NCBI RefSeq assembly: GCF_011290505.1
Contig: NZ_JAANPV010000006.1
Coordinates: 124,001-188,000, forward strand
Origin: Paenalcaligenes suwonensis
GTDB lineage: Bacteria; Pseudomonadota; Gammaproteobacteria; Burkholderiales; Burkholderiaceae_B
Length of the DNA stretch: 64,000 nt
Direction: 5' to 3'
The notes beneath the pieces are model-generated. The model saw only the letters and a program-made list of their open reading frames with translations, did not search any database and was not told where the DNA came from. This document shows positions 7,132 to 16,595 of this stretch, piece by piece (position 1 is the stretch's first letter; every line of letters begins with the position of its first letter). The position numbers and the translations under genes are program-made.

Positions 7132-8847
7132 CTAACGCTGCGCATGTTGGGTCAGTAACTCGCCCAATAACGCCTTCTGTGGCTCTACTGCTTGTTTATG
7201 TACTTTACGCAATGCGGCCTCTGAGCCCCAGATGAAATACACCAGAGTTTGAACAGCGTAACGATCCAACTTACGGCTTTGCTCTAGCAATAACTGCAGC
7301 GCCTGCTCACCCTCAAAAACGCTGGCGACTTTCGCTTTAAAGTCACCATTCACGCGGCCTATTCCATCCACTACGATAGCGCTATTAGCGGTGGTCATAC
7401 CCTGTGTTTCTAGCAAGGTTTTCAAAAACTGCTGGTGCACCATTTGGTGTTCGTCATCAACCTGTTGTAAGTAGCGCTGTAGCAAGGGTAAATAACGCTC
7501 ATTGGCTAAGGCCAAAATAAACACGGCATAGCTGCCTGGCATGGCACAGTATTCATTTTCTTGATCGGAATACCATTCATACTCTTGCATCGCTACCTCT
7601 GCATAGCGTTCTAGCTCGGCATGTAGCTCAGCATACTGTGCCGCATTCGCAAAAAATTGTAGCGTTTTTCCCTTGCCCAGCTTCGGCACTGGAAACACCG
7701 CCTTGGCTTTACTGCTTAAGCGAATTTGATAGCTGTGGGGAAAGCCTTGCTCCAAGACATTACTTAAAAAACGTAGTGCCGCCGCATAAGCGCTTGCTGT
7801 TTCTTGACGTATTTTGATGTGCACCTGAGCTTGCACATCATTGGCAAGGCACTCTACCTCATCGGTAGTTAAGCGGGTATACGCTGGGTCTATTAACCCG
7901 CTGCCCGTTTTCAATAAATCGTAAGCACGCTGATACCCTAGCTCCCCCGCCTGATTTAAGTAGGCAATGCCCGTATCGCGGCTGTAGCTAGGCTCAAACT
8001 GCAATATCAACACGGCAATAAAGGCGAGTAGCTCTACGCTTGCCTGATCTTCCTGCACAAACGCCGTACGGTTTCGTACTCCTATATCGTGGTCTGGCAC
8101 GATAGAGAAAAACATCGCCGACCCATATAAGGGCTCAACCGTTTCAAAATACCGTGGCAAAAACACCTTATTCGCCCACCTTTTCAAGGTGTGGAGCATG
8201 CTGTTTCGTACCTGCACCAAGCGCTTGGGGGAAACCTTGCTGAGTTCAAGAATAGCTTTACAGGCTCGCTCTATCTGAGCCGCATCAATGTGCGTATACA
8301 ACTGCGGGCACACGAGATGCTGCAAGAGGAACATCACATCTAAATCTTTAGGAGGATGCTTACCCTGCCACAAAGCGCTGTCCATATAATTTGCTATGCG
8401 TTGGCGCAAGGCAGCTGCTCGGGCTTCGTCACGGTACACCAGCAAAATGCCATGCGGCTCTAACTTTGGGCCAAACTGTGCGGGATACAGTAACTGCACC
8501 ACCACAGTATGCGCCCAAAAGGCATCCCCTTTTTGGGTATCTAGCCACGCCGTGATCTGTTCACGTAAGGCAGGAATGAAGTGCTGTTGTAGTTGTTCTG
8601 ACGTCCAGCGCTCTGCGAGCGATACCACCACACTGTGTTCTTGTGTGGATAACTGTGCGGTGATACGCATCTTCTGCGCATCCACGGTGTTTTCCACGCT
8701 AATGCCCAGCTCATCAAACATGCCGTCTTGCAATGCGCTACGCGCCACAATGCTTTCGGCAGTGCCATTTAAGCTCGCACGCTTATGCTCTACGAGTTGC
8801 TTCAGTGCATCCAGAACACTGCTAACAAATACCGTGGACTCATTCAT
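7132..8847 (-). CDS. Hypothetical 571-residue cytoplasmic protein
   Basis: No recognised family and no signal peptide or membrane segment. The sequence looks mostly helical. A middle section resembles Sel1/TPR-like helices (SYSRDTGIAYLNQAGELGYQRAYDLLKTG, residues about 275-305), and the rest is Leu/Ala/Gln-rich with many aromatic residues. The ATG at 8847 has AGG about 8 nt upstream. The gene is monocistronic, downstream of and co-directional with nnrS-narLX. Its size suggests a scaffold or effector-associated protein, but this is only a guess. Confidence 0.6.
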   Translation of the reverse strand: MNESTVFVSSVLDALKQLVEHKRASLNGTAESIVARSALQDGMFDELGISVENTVDAQKMRITAQLSTQEHSVVVSLAERWTSEQLQQHFIPALREQITAWLDTQKGDAFWAHTVVVQLLYPAQFGPKLEPHGILLVYRDEARAAALRQRIANYMDSALWQGKHPPKDLDVMFLLQHLVCPQLYTHIDAAQIERACKAILELSKVSPKRLVQVRNSMLHTLKRWANKVFLPRYFETVEPLYGSAMFFSIVPDHDIGVRNRTAFVQEDQASVELLAFIAVLILQFEPSYSRDTGIAYLNQAGELGYQRAYDLLKTGSGLIDPAYTRLTTDEVECLANDVQAQVHIKIRQETASAYAAALRFLSNVLEQGFPHSYQIRLSSKAKAVFPVPKLGKGKTLQFFANAAQYAELHAELERYAEVAMQEYEWYSDQENEYCAMPGSYAVFILALANERYLPLLQRYLQQVDDEHQMVHQQFLKTLLETQGMTTANSAIVVDGIGRVNGDFKAKVASVFEGEQALQLLLEQSRKLDRYAVQTLVYFIWGSEAALRKVHKQAVEPQKALLGELLTQHAQR

Positions 8848-8930
8848 GTGTATACCTACTTATTTTCTAAGCCACGATTTTGCCACAGTACATCCCAGCC
8901 CACGTACTAACTAGTGCTGGTAGCACATCC

Positions 8931-10129
8931 TTAGCCCTCAGCACCATCCACCCTAATGGTTAACAACGGCTTGCTGTAGTGGTACAAGAAAATCACATAA
9001 GCCACCACCCACAAAGTGACGCTCGTGTCATACACCGGTAGGGCAATGGTAGGAAACACCGCCACCACAGGGCCTCGCACTACCGCGGCAATGAGCATAA
9101 AAGCCAGTGCCCAACCTATACCGGGTAAGGTTTTAATGGGTCGCCCCGTGTGCCCTAAACTGACCCGTGCCATCATGGCCAAAATCATGGTGGACATGGC
9201 ACCTATGGTCAACGTATGAATCGCAATTTCAGTACGCATCCAACCCAGTAATGCCCCAGCCCACAATAACAAGGCAATACCAATAACGTAATAGCTAGTG
9301 TGCAGCCCCCACAACAACGGCTCATGCCAACAGCGTAACCCTTCCCAACGTAACGCACGAACTAGGTTGCATACCCCTGCTACCACACACACCACTGCCA
9401 TCAGCGCAGACGAGAACACTACGCCAAACATAGCGAAAATCTGCCAAACCACTAAACACAGCACCAGCAAAATAGAGCCTAGCTCTAGCCCTTTTATGGG
9501 TTTAACGGCATCACGGTTAAGTTTTCTGGACGTAAAAAATGGAATAACACGTCCACCTAAAATCACCATTAACAACGTGATTAATAAGATGCCCATATAT
9601 ACCGAATGCTGTATTAATAAGAAGTCGGCGCGCCACGCCCCCACATGCATGCCCACATTTGCCAAGGCCAGTAACAGCAAAATAGGCACAAACATCAGGT
9701 TGCGCCATAATTTGGCGCGCCCTACGAGATACGCCATGATCAACGCTACCGCTGGCAAAAATGCCATGTCTACTATCCCAGCCACGACCACGAGACCTGA
9801 CGGTGGAAACGCCATCAGCACACGCCCCAGCAACCACAACAACACCAGCAGCAGCAACGGTACGCCAGTCAGGCTAGGCAGCCCAGTCCAATTGCGTACA
9901 GCCGTCAATAAAACCCAGCCACTACCGCCGAGACAAACGCAAACAGCATTTCGTGCTGGTGCCACCACAGCATCGAGCCATAGGGTTGCAATAACACTTT
10001 GCCATGCCAGAACAATAACCACACCACTAAAAACACTATGCTACTTAAGGCTGCTAAGAAGAAAAAAGGTCTAAATGCCAACGCCTTGATAGGCATCCAA
10101 CCTGTGGTCATGCTGCTATCGTGTGCCAT
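8931..10129 (-). pseudogene. nnrS: NnrS family haem-copper membrane protein, frameshifted
   Basis: Two overlapping frames together encode a complete NnrS. The first (10129 to about 9910) gives ALAFRPFFFLAALSSIVF and WWHQHEMLFAFVSAVVAGF, then stops. The second continues LLTAVRNWTGLPSL and runs through about ten membrane helices, including HTLTIGAMSTMILAMMARVSLGHTGR. The family reads AGFLLTAVxNWTG across this point, so one T is missing in the T-run at 9910-9913 (A4 on the plus strand). NnrS proteins protect against nitric oxide and nitrosative stress during nitrate respiration, which fits its place directly after narL (3-bp gap). It is either a true loss-of-function mutation or an assembly error. 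Confidence 0.85.
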
Positions 10130-10132
10130 GTT

Positions 10133-10792
10133 TTACTCCGATACTAAACCGTGTTCTACGGCGTACACCGCAATTTGTACCCGACTGGTTAAATCCAACT
10201 TCTTCAAAATATTCTGTACATGAATTTTGACCGTGCTTTCTGCCACATCTAAGGTGCGAGCTATGGCTTTATTGCTATCGCCCCTCGCCAAGCACTGCAT
10301 AATTTCTCGTTCGCGCTGCGTTAAACGAGTTTGCTGCTCATTACGCTCTTTACTGACTACATTCGTGCCATGTTGGCGAAATTGCTCAACCAACTTTACG
10401 GTCATTTGGTTGTCGATAACCGGCTCGCCCGCTGCTGCTTTACGTATAGCCAAGGTTAGCGCCTCTACGTCCATATTCTTCAGTAAGTACCCTCTAGCGC
10501 CATAGCTCAGCGCTTGAGCTAACTCTTCTGCCTCTTCAGATACGGTCAAGATAATCACTGCGCAATCGGGTAGCTCTTGCACTAACAGTTGTAAAGTATC
10601 CAGCCCAGATAACCCTGGCATATTCAAATCCAACAAGATCACATCAGGCGTTAAAGCGGTAGCGCGTTTCAAACCCTCGGCCCCATCTGCTGCCTCGCCT
10701 ACCACTTCAAAATCATCTTGACGCATCAACAGCAACTTCACACCAGAACGAAACAGGCTGTGATCATCAATAAGTAGAATTCGTATAGTCAT
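10133..10792 (-). CDS. narL: Nitrate/nitrite response regulator NarL
   Basis: The ATG at 10792 (MTIRILLIDDHSLFRSG) is chosen because it starts directly at the receiver domain; the longer frame overlaps narX. Residues 1-120 form the receiver, with the acidic pair DD, phospho-acceptor Asp in DVILLDLNMPGLSG, Thr in ILTVSEE and Lys in GYLLKN. Residues about 150-219 are a LuxR/GerE helix-turn-helix (LTQREREIMQCLARGDSNKAIA, then STVKIHVQNILKKL). It would bind NarL heptamers in nar promoters when phosphorylated by NarX. It lies 19 bp downstream of narX. Confidence 0.92.
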   Translation of the reverse strand: MTIRILLIDDHSLFRSGVKLLLMRQDDFEVVGEAADGAEGLKRATALTPDVILLDLNMPGLSGLDTLQLLVQELPDCAVIILTVSEEAEELAQALSYGARGYLLKNMDVEALTLAIRKAAAGEPVIDNQMTVKLVEQFRQHGTNVVSKERNEQQTRLTQREREIMQCLARGDSNKAIARTLDVAESTVKIHVQNILKKLDLTSRVQIAVYAVEHGLVSE

Positions 10793-10811
10793 AGTGTTCG
10801 CTAGTGTTATG

Positions 10812-12794
10812 TCACACACCTTCTTGCATGGCGGTGTGCGCTGAGTCATCGGGTCTGTTACGTGAAACGAGTACGGGCAACCACAACGAGACTTTAGCCC
10901 CTTTGCCCACGGTAGAAACTTGTTCTAACGTCGCTCCTATGCGCGCTGCACGTTCTTTCATAATGCGTCGGCCTAGTTGTTCTCTGCCCTCGTGGCCTAA
11001 GGCTTCTTCCTCGTAACCCACACCGTCGTCAATCACCTGCAAGGTGAAATCCATCCCTTCACGTATCAGAATTTCTACTTTTTTAGCCTGTGCATGTTTA
11101 CGTACATTCGACAGGGCTTCTTGCAAAATAAACAGCACTTGCAGTTGCTGCTCTTGGGTCAGCGCCGTGCCCTCATCCAACCCTTCTGTTTCAAGTTCTA
11201 CCAAGACATCCACTTGTCGTTGAAAGCGCTCTACGGTTTCACACACTGCATCTAACAACTCTCCCTCACCTAAACGGCTACGGAAGTTGCTAAGTAGTTC
11301 GCGCACATCTTGGTAGCTTTCATCTACACCGGCCCGCAACAAAGGCAGAATCTCTTTGGCTTCATCTACCTTATTGTTTCGTAGCGACTGGTCCAGCATT
11401 TGCAACTGTAGGTTTAAAAAATTCAGCCCTTGCGCAATGCTGTCGTGTAACCCCTGCGCAAATAGATTGCGTTCTTGCTCCATCGCTAACTGACGAGTTT
11501 CGCCCAATAACCGTCGGTTCTGTAAGGCCACGCCTAAATGCTTACCCAAGGTTTCCAGTAAGTGACGTTCGCTAGCCGTTAGTTTGCGACTGGCTTTGAA
11601 ATGCAAGGAAAACGAGCCCAACACCTCGTCTTGTGCCATGATCTGAAACACATTCAGGCTTTGAAAGCCGTCATTCAAACAGTGAAACGATTCTGGGGCA
11701 CGTATACGTCCTACATCTTGAATAGACACTGTGCCACTACGAGTAGCCTGCCCACAAAAGCATGCCCCTACTTTGATGCACGATTCATGCTGTTCGTGAG
11801 AAGCCGATAACCCTTGCGAGAGTACTAATCGCAGGTTGTCGTGACGTGGGTCTAACGTACGTATAGACCCTCCGTCTGCTTTAAACTGGCGCATGACGCG
11901 GTCTAGGAAACCGCGGCACATCTCTTCTATCTCTAGTGGCTGACTTAAAAAAGCAGCCATCTCGTATAGAGCCGATAACGAGGCATTACGTAGCGCCAAC
12001 TGCTGGGTTTTTTCTTCTACTCTACGACCCAGATCCAAATATAGGCTGTTGAGTTCTTTAGCCATTAGGTTAAATCCGTCAGACAGCTCTCCAAATTCAT
12101 CACGTCGCTGTATGGGTAATGACACCGAGAAATCTCGCTCTGCCATTCTATTCACGCCATTCCGTAACACCGTGATAGGGAAAAGAATCCATCTATAGAC
12201 TAGGTAGATCAGCGCTCCCGCGCCAACTACCGCAATCACCAATAAAACAACTTGCAGCAAGCGCAACAAAAAGGTTTTTTGTGCATTATCCACTTCTATC
12301 AAATGCACCAGATGATCGGCTTTTTCTAAGAATCCTGGCAAAGCAATCTGATACTGTTGCGCTGCCTCTTGCGTAGACGCCAGCCTTACACTGCCTACCA
12401 TCTGCGAGTACCAATACTGGGTGACTTGCTCTAACTGCTCATGCACTGCCGAATCACGCGGCAACATCAAGGGTCTAGAAGGGTCTCCCTGGCGTAGCTG
12501 CTGCAGCACAAAGGCTTGTTTGTGCAGTTGCCGGTCTAAGCGGGCAGGAATTTTTCCCTCGTTATCATGGGAAAGTGCCTCTAGCGATAACGCCACCTGA
12601 TTAGCGCGCATACGCAACGTTCCAGCATCGTTAATCGCCGCCGCCGCACCTTCCATTTGCCATGACAACCATAAGGTCCAACCTATCATGGTTAAAAAAA
12701 TTGCGAGAGCCACCACCACACTCGCGGTTAAGCGCGTGGATAATCGCTCCCACAATTTCAGTTGGCCAAGCATTGCAGGCTGGCTATTGCCCAT
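10812..12794 (-). CDS. narX: Nitrate/nitrite sensor histidine kinase NarX
   Basis: 660 residues. A membrane segment at about 25-45 is followed by a periplasmic sensor whose INDAGTLRMRANQVAL is the P-box that binds nitrate. A second membrane helix lies near 180-200, then a HAMP domain (ILFPITVLRNGVNRMAERDF), a GAF-like region with several cysteines (SCIKVGACFCGQATRSG), the H-box FAQGLHDSIAQGLNFLNLQL of the HisKA_3 type, and an HATPase with EALSNVRKHAQA and DDGVGYEEEALG. It phosphorylates NarL in response to nitrate. It is encoded after ppiC with an 80-bp gap, so it may be read through from the nar operon and also have its own promoter. Confidence 0.93.
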   Translation of the reverse strand: MGNSQPAMLGQLKLWERLSTRLTASVVVALAIFLTMIGWTLWLSWQMEGAAAAINDAGTLRMRANQVALSLEALSHDNEGKIPARLDRQLHKQAFVLQQLRQGDPSRPLMLPRDSAVHEQLEQVTQYWYSQMVGSVRLASTQEAAQQYQIALPGFLEKADHLVHLIEVDNAQKTFLLRLLQVVLLVIAVVGAGALIYLVYRWILFPITVLRNGVNRMAERDFSVSLPIQRRDEFGELSDGFNLMAKELNSLYLDLGRRVEEKTQQLALRNASLSALYEMAAFLSQPLEIEEMCRGFLDRVMRQFKADGGSIRTLDPRHDNLRLVLSQGLSASHEQHESCIKVGACFCGQATRSGTVSIQDVGRIRAPESFHCLNDGFQSLNVFQIMAQDEVLGSFSLHFKASRKLTASERHLLETLGKHLGVALQNRRLLGETRQLAMEQERNLFAQGLHDSIAQGLNFLNLQLQMLDQSLRNNKVDEAKEILPLLRAGVDESYQDVRELLSNFRSRLGEGELLDAVCETVERFQRQVDVLVELETEGLDEGTALTQEQQLQVLFILQEALSNVRKHAQAKKVEILIREGMDFTLQVIDDGVGYEEEALGHEGREQLGRRIMKERAARIGATLEQVSTVGKGAKVSLWLPVLVSRNRPDDSAHTAMQEGV

Positions 12795-12874
12795 AGAGAT
12801 ACCTCATCGTAAGTGGATGATATCTATAGCTTACACCTATGGCTGCTCTACCACTTTGCTTCGCGTTCATTTCC

Positions 12875-13624
12875 CTACTGCATCAATGGACTATCTGCAC
12901 CCGTAAAGTGTTCCAGGCCTTCTATACGAGCCTGCCCTACCAAGCGTTGCAAAAACTGTCGCCACGCAATGGCTTCGTTAGCCGCACTCAAGGCATCCCG
13001 TATGCTGTCGCTGACTTTTTCGTAAGGTAACAATTTACCCTCTGCTCGCCGTAACACTCTTACCACATGCAAGCCATGGCGCGTTTCTAACAAGCGGGGT
13101 AGCACCTGTCCTGCCGGCATCGCAAACACCACACGCTCAAACTCAGGTACCGTTTGTCCGCGCGATAGCTGCCCTAAACTGCCGCCTACTGCCGCCGAAC
13201 TGCAATTGGAAAACTGCTTAGCCAAGGCGGGCAATTGTTCAGGTGCTTGTTGCACTTGCTCTAGCACCACCTGAGCACGTTCGCGTAATGCTTGCAGGTC
13301 TACGTCTGGTGTGACTTGGAACAAAATATGCTCGGCCTCTAAGCACTCACCTACGGTGAAATGTTCTGGGTGCTGAACATAGTGACGCTTACAGATTTCC
13401 TCGTCTGGCTGCGGCAAGGCCACCTCTTTTGCCAATAAATTATCGATGACGGCGTCATCGGTATCACCTTGCACCCCTAGCCGGTTCGCTTCGTCTAGCA
13501 GCAAACGTCGCACCACCAAGGTATTTAACGCCATTTCCAATGGGTTTTCAGACTCTTGATGGTAGCTAAGCTCTTGCTCTACCTCTGCATCGGTAAGCTC
13601 AATGCCATTTACTTTGACTCCCAT
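12875..13624 (-). CDS. PpiC-type (parvulin) peptidyl-prolyl isomerase of the nar operon
   Basis: About 249 residues from the ATG at 13624; an upstream extension would overlap narI. The N-terminal half is helical. The parvulin domain (about residues 110-215) shows EAEHILFQV, LAKQFSNCSSAAVGGSLGQLSRGQTVPEFERVVFAM and LLETRHGLHVVRVLRR, the canonical parvulin order. There is no signal peptide, so it is probably cytoplasmic. A parvulin gene after narI is a common arrangement in beta- and gamma-proteobacteria, and a role in folding or maturation of the nitrate reductase is inferred. It starts 10 bp after narI. Confidence 0.88.
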   Translation of the reverse strand: MGVKVNGIELTDAEVEQELSYHQESENPLEMALNTLVVRRLLLDEANRLGVQGDTDDAVIDNLLAKEVALPQPDEEICKRHYVQHPEHFTVGECLEAEHILFQVTPDVDLQALRERAQVVLEQVQQAPEQLPALAKQFSNCSSAAVGGSLGQLSRGQTVPEFERVVFAMPAGQVLPRLLETRHGLHVVRVLRRAEGKLLPYEKVSDSIRDALSAANEAIAWRQFLQRLVGQARIEGLEHFTGADSPLMQ

Positions 13625-13634
13625 GTGCGTCTCC

Positions 13635-14321
13635 CTAGCGACGTGGACGTACGAGCTGCCACGCACGACCCAAATAAAACACCGAGGCAAACCCGCTCCA
13701 CACGTGTACTAAACGGGTAAAGGGGAAAATTACAAACAGCGTCATACCCATGAACAAGTGTGCTTTAAACACCCACGATGCACTAGCGATATACGCTGCA
13801 GCACCGGATCTGAAGGTGACAATATGCTGTGCCCACGACATCAACAACACCATTTCTTCACCATCCAAATGCTGCATGGACACAAAAATAGTGCTTAAAC
13901 CCAGCAATAACGTCAGCAGTAACCACACAAGCAGCAACTTATCGCCAAACCGTGTTTGTGCTGCGATACGTGGATTGGTTAAGCGTCGATACAGCAGTAT
14001 TAACAAGCCCGCCAAACACATCAGCCCCATCACACCACCGGCCGCCATCGCAAACACTTGTTTAGTGCTGTGCGAAATACCAAGGAAATCCCACACGGCC
14101 ACAGGGGTCAGCAGCCCTACTAAGTGACCAAAGAACAAACCGATAATCCCAATATGGAACAGGATATTCCCCAGTCGTAACGAGCCGTGATACAGCAACT
14201 GAGAGCTATCGCTTTTCCACGTGTATTGCTCACGCTCAAAACGCACCAAACTACCCAAAAAGAAAATCGTTAACGCTATATAGGGATAGACGCCAAAAAA
14301 GAACTGGTTCAGGCTATTCAT
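13635..14321 (-). CDS. narI: Respiratory nitrate reductase, gamma subunit (cytochrome b)
   Basis: 228 residues with five membrane helices. Two histidine pairs able to hold the two b haems are visible: HGSLRLGNILFHIGIIGLFFGH in the second helix region, and HLFMGMTLFVIFPFTRLVHVWSG near the C-terminus. NarI oxidises quinol at the periplasmic side and sends electrons to NarH. Its start overlaps the narJ stop in ATGA (14318-14321), so translation is probably coupled. Confidence 0.95.
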   Translation of the reverse strand: MNSLNQFFFGVYPYIALTIFFLGSLVRFEREQYTWKSDSSQLLYHGSLRLGNILFHIGIIGLFFGHLVGLLTPVAVWDFLGISHSTKQVFAMAAGGVMGLMCLAGLLILLYRRLTNPRIAAQTRFGDKLLLVWLLLTLLLGLSTIFVSMQHLDGEEMVLLMSWAQHIVTFRSGAAAYIASASWVFKAHLFMGMTLFVIFPFTRLVHVWSGFASVFYLGRAWQLVRPRR

Positions 14322-14977
14322 GCTGATTCTCCTGTGGATCTCTGAGCCGTTCTGGGGTGAAAACGCACCACTTGCTCGCCACCAAAGTTGCCGTGTAACA
14401 AAGGCTCGGCACCGTCATTGCCTACCCCAAACATTTCTAATGCCTCATCCATATCTCGCACGGGTGGTAACTCTTGCTCTTCAGGCTGCACGTCGGTGCG
14501 TGTGCGCAATACGGCAAAAATCGTGGCATACGGGCTTTGGTTCGCTGCCAATCTATTACCTATAGCGGCTAACACATGAATAGCCTGATCCAACAACTCT
14601 TGCGATTGCTCGGGTTGCTGCAAACTTAAAAACTCTAGAAACAAGGGGATGTAGTCGGGCAACTCGGCGGACACCAAGTCAAAACCATGCTGCTGATATT
14701 CGTTCAGCAAATCCACCATAGCCTGTCCACGATCGCGGCTTTCACCGTGTACGTGCTCAAACAAATGCAAGGAATGGGCAGGATTACGATCAAAGGTGGC
14801 GACATAGTTTTCCTGCACTGCAATCACCGACTTAGCAGACAGAAAATCCAGCAATGGGCGTAATTGTTGCAAAGCCTCTGGGTAATCGTTTAAGGCCTCA
14901 TTCACTTCTGGCAATGCATCCAGAAGTTCTTGATCGGGATAATCCAACAATGTAGAAAGTACTTTATACAGCAGCAT
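14318..14977 (-). CDS. narJ: Nitrate reductase molybdenum cofactor assembly chaperone
   Basis: The ATG at 14977 (MLLYKVLSTLLDYPDQELL) is preceded by GGAGGATAAAC and begins at the family's usual position; the longer frame reads back into narH. About 219 residues, helical, TorD/NarJ-like. DYPDQELL and FEHVHGESRDRGQAMVDLL are typical NarJ blocks. It binds apo-NarG and helps insert the molybdenum cofactor before membrane attachment. It overlaps narH by 14 nt and narI by 4 nt. Confidence 0.93.
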   Translation of the reverse strand: MLLYKVLSTLLDYPDQELLDALPEVNEALNDYPEALQQLRPLLDFLSAKSVIAVQENYVATFDRNPAHSLHLFEHVHGESRDRGQAMVDLLNEYQQHGFDLVSAELPDYIPLFLEFLSLQQPEQSQELLDQAIHVLAAIGNRLAANQSPYATIFAVLRTRTDVQPEEQELPPVRDMDEALEMFGVGNDGAEPLLHGNFGGEQVVRFHPRTAQRSTGESA

Positions 14978-16595
14978 GTTTATCCTCCCCAGCGTTGTTC
15001 GGTGCTGCAGGTGTGCGACGTACTTCCCTAGCAATCACGGTAGGAGCACGTTCGCCGGTAGCAGGGCCTTTGGGCTGATCTGCACGATGACGTGGTCGCC
15101 CAAATAAGGTGGTTTCCGTTACCCCACCACTGCAACCATTACCAAAGGTGAAACCACAGCTACCTTGATCGGTAAAGCTGTCTTCGGCCATTTCTTTGTG
15201 AGACGATGGAATTACAAAGCGGTCTTCGTAGTTGGCAATTGCCATGATCTGGTACATGTCTTCTACGGTGGCAGCATCTAGCCCAACCGTTGAAATCACT
15301 TCGTGATCAGGCTGCTTGTGCACTACTTCGGATCGCTTGTACGCACGCATGGCCAGCATGCGTTTCAACGCTAAGGTGATAGGCGCTTCTTTGCCTGCTG
15401 TCAGCAAGTTGGCCAAGTAACGTACCGGAATTCGCAAGCTGTCTACGTCTGGAATCATGCTGGCAGCACCAATGGTGGCGTGCGGCATTTGGCCAGACTC
15501 AGCTGCCGACTGTATGGGGGAGAGCGGGGGTATGTACCACACCATTGGCAAAGTACGGTACTCAGGGTGCAAGGGGAAAGCCACCTTCCATTCGCAAGCC
15601 ATTTTGTACACCGGCGATTGTTTAGCAGCTTGCAGCCAACCTTCTGGAATACCTTGTTCGCGTGCTTTAGCGATCACTTCTGGATCGTTAGGGTCCAAGA
15701 ACAAATCCAGCTGGGATTCGTACAAATCTTGCTCATCTGCAGTAGAAGCAGCTTCAGCAATTTTGTCGGCGTCGTACAGCATCACACCTAAATAACGTAT
15801 ACGCCCCACACAGGTTTCGGAACATACGGTAGGTTGGCCTGCTTCTATACGTGGGTAGCAAAAAGTACATTTTTCGGCTTTACCGCTTTGCCAGTTGTAA
15901 TACACCTTTTTGTACGGGCAACCCGAGATACACATGCGCCAGCCGCGACATTTATCTTGGTCTACCAACACAATACCGTCGTCTTCACGTTTGTAGATAG
16001 AACCCGATGGGCAACTTGCTACACAGGTGGGGTTTAAGCAGTGCTCACACAAGCGTGGCAAATACATCATGAAGGTGTTCTCAAACGTGGCGTACATATC
16101 TTTTTGCACGTTCTCGAACAACTGGTCACGACTACGGGCAGCAAACTCACCGCCTAAATCATCTTCCCAGTTAGGACCCCAGGTGATTTTTTCCATCTTT
16201 TGTCCCGTCAATACGGACACAGGGCGTGCCGTAGGCGGAGTACGACTTAAGGGTGCATTTTGTAGATGCTGATAGTCGTAGGTAAATGGTTCGTAGTAAT
16301 CATCAATTTGTGGCAAGTTGGGGTTTGCGAAAATATTAGCAAGTATGCGTAGCTTGCTACCTTGTCTGGGTTTAAGACGCCCTTTGGCATCACGCACCCA
16401 GCCACCTTTCCATTTTTTCTGGTTTTCCCATTCTTTAGGGTAGCCCACGCCGGGCTTGGTTTCTACGTTATTGAACCAGGCATATTCCACACCGTCTCTA
16501 CTGGTCCAGACATTCTTACAGGTCACCGAGCAAGTGTGACAACCAATACACTTGTCCAGATTCAATACCATGCCTATCTGTGCACGAATCTTCAT
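14964..16595 (-). CDS. narH: Respiratory nitrate reductase, beta subunit (iron-sulfur)
   Basis: 543 residues. Cysteine groups for four clusters are in order: CIGCHTCSVTCKNVW (residues 16-30), CEHCLNPTCVASCPSG, CRGWRMCISGCPYKK (with the Trp that marks the [3Fe-4S] site) and CTFCYPRIEAGQPTVCSETC. It passes electrons from NarI haem to NarG on the cytoplasmic side. The tail after about residue 480 is longer and more basic than the core. Its start codon overlaps the narG stop (ATGA, 16592-16595). Confidence 0.96.
   Translation of the reverse strand: MKIRAQIGMVLNLDKCIGCHTCSVTCKNVWTSRDGVEYAWFNNVETKPGVGYPKEWENQKKWKGGWVRDAKGRLKPRQGSKLRILANIFANPNLPQIDDYYEPFTYDYQHLQNAPLSRTPPTARPVSVLTGQKMEKITWGPNWEDDLGGEFAARSRDQLFENVQKDMYATFENTFMMYLPRLCEHCLNPTCVASCPSGSIYKREDDGIVLVDQDKCRGWRMCISGCPYKKVYYNWQSGKAEKCTFCYPRIEAGQPTVCSETCVGRIRYLGVMLYDADKIAEAASTADEQDLYESQLDLFLDPNDPEVIAKAREQGIPEGWLQAAKQSPVYKMACEWKVAFPLHPEYRTLPMVWYIPPLSPIQSAAESGQMPHATIGAASMIPDVDSLRIPVRYLANLLTAGKEAPITLALKRMLAMRAYKRSEVVHKQPDHEVISTVGLDAATVEDMYQIMAIANYEDRFVIPSSHKEMAEDSFTDQGSCGFTFGNGCSGGVTETTLFGRPRHRADQPKGPATGERAPTVIAREVRRTPAAPNNAGEDKHAAV

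Noticed and set aside
9298-10074. 258-codon plus-strand ORF
   Set aside because: It is antisense to nnrS, Thr/Asn/Pro-rich as expected of the opposite strand of a membrane-protein gene, and has no family match.
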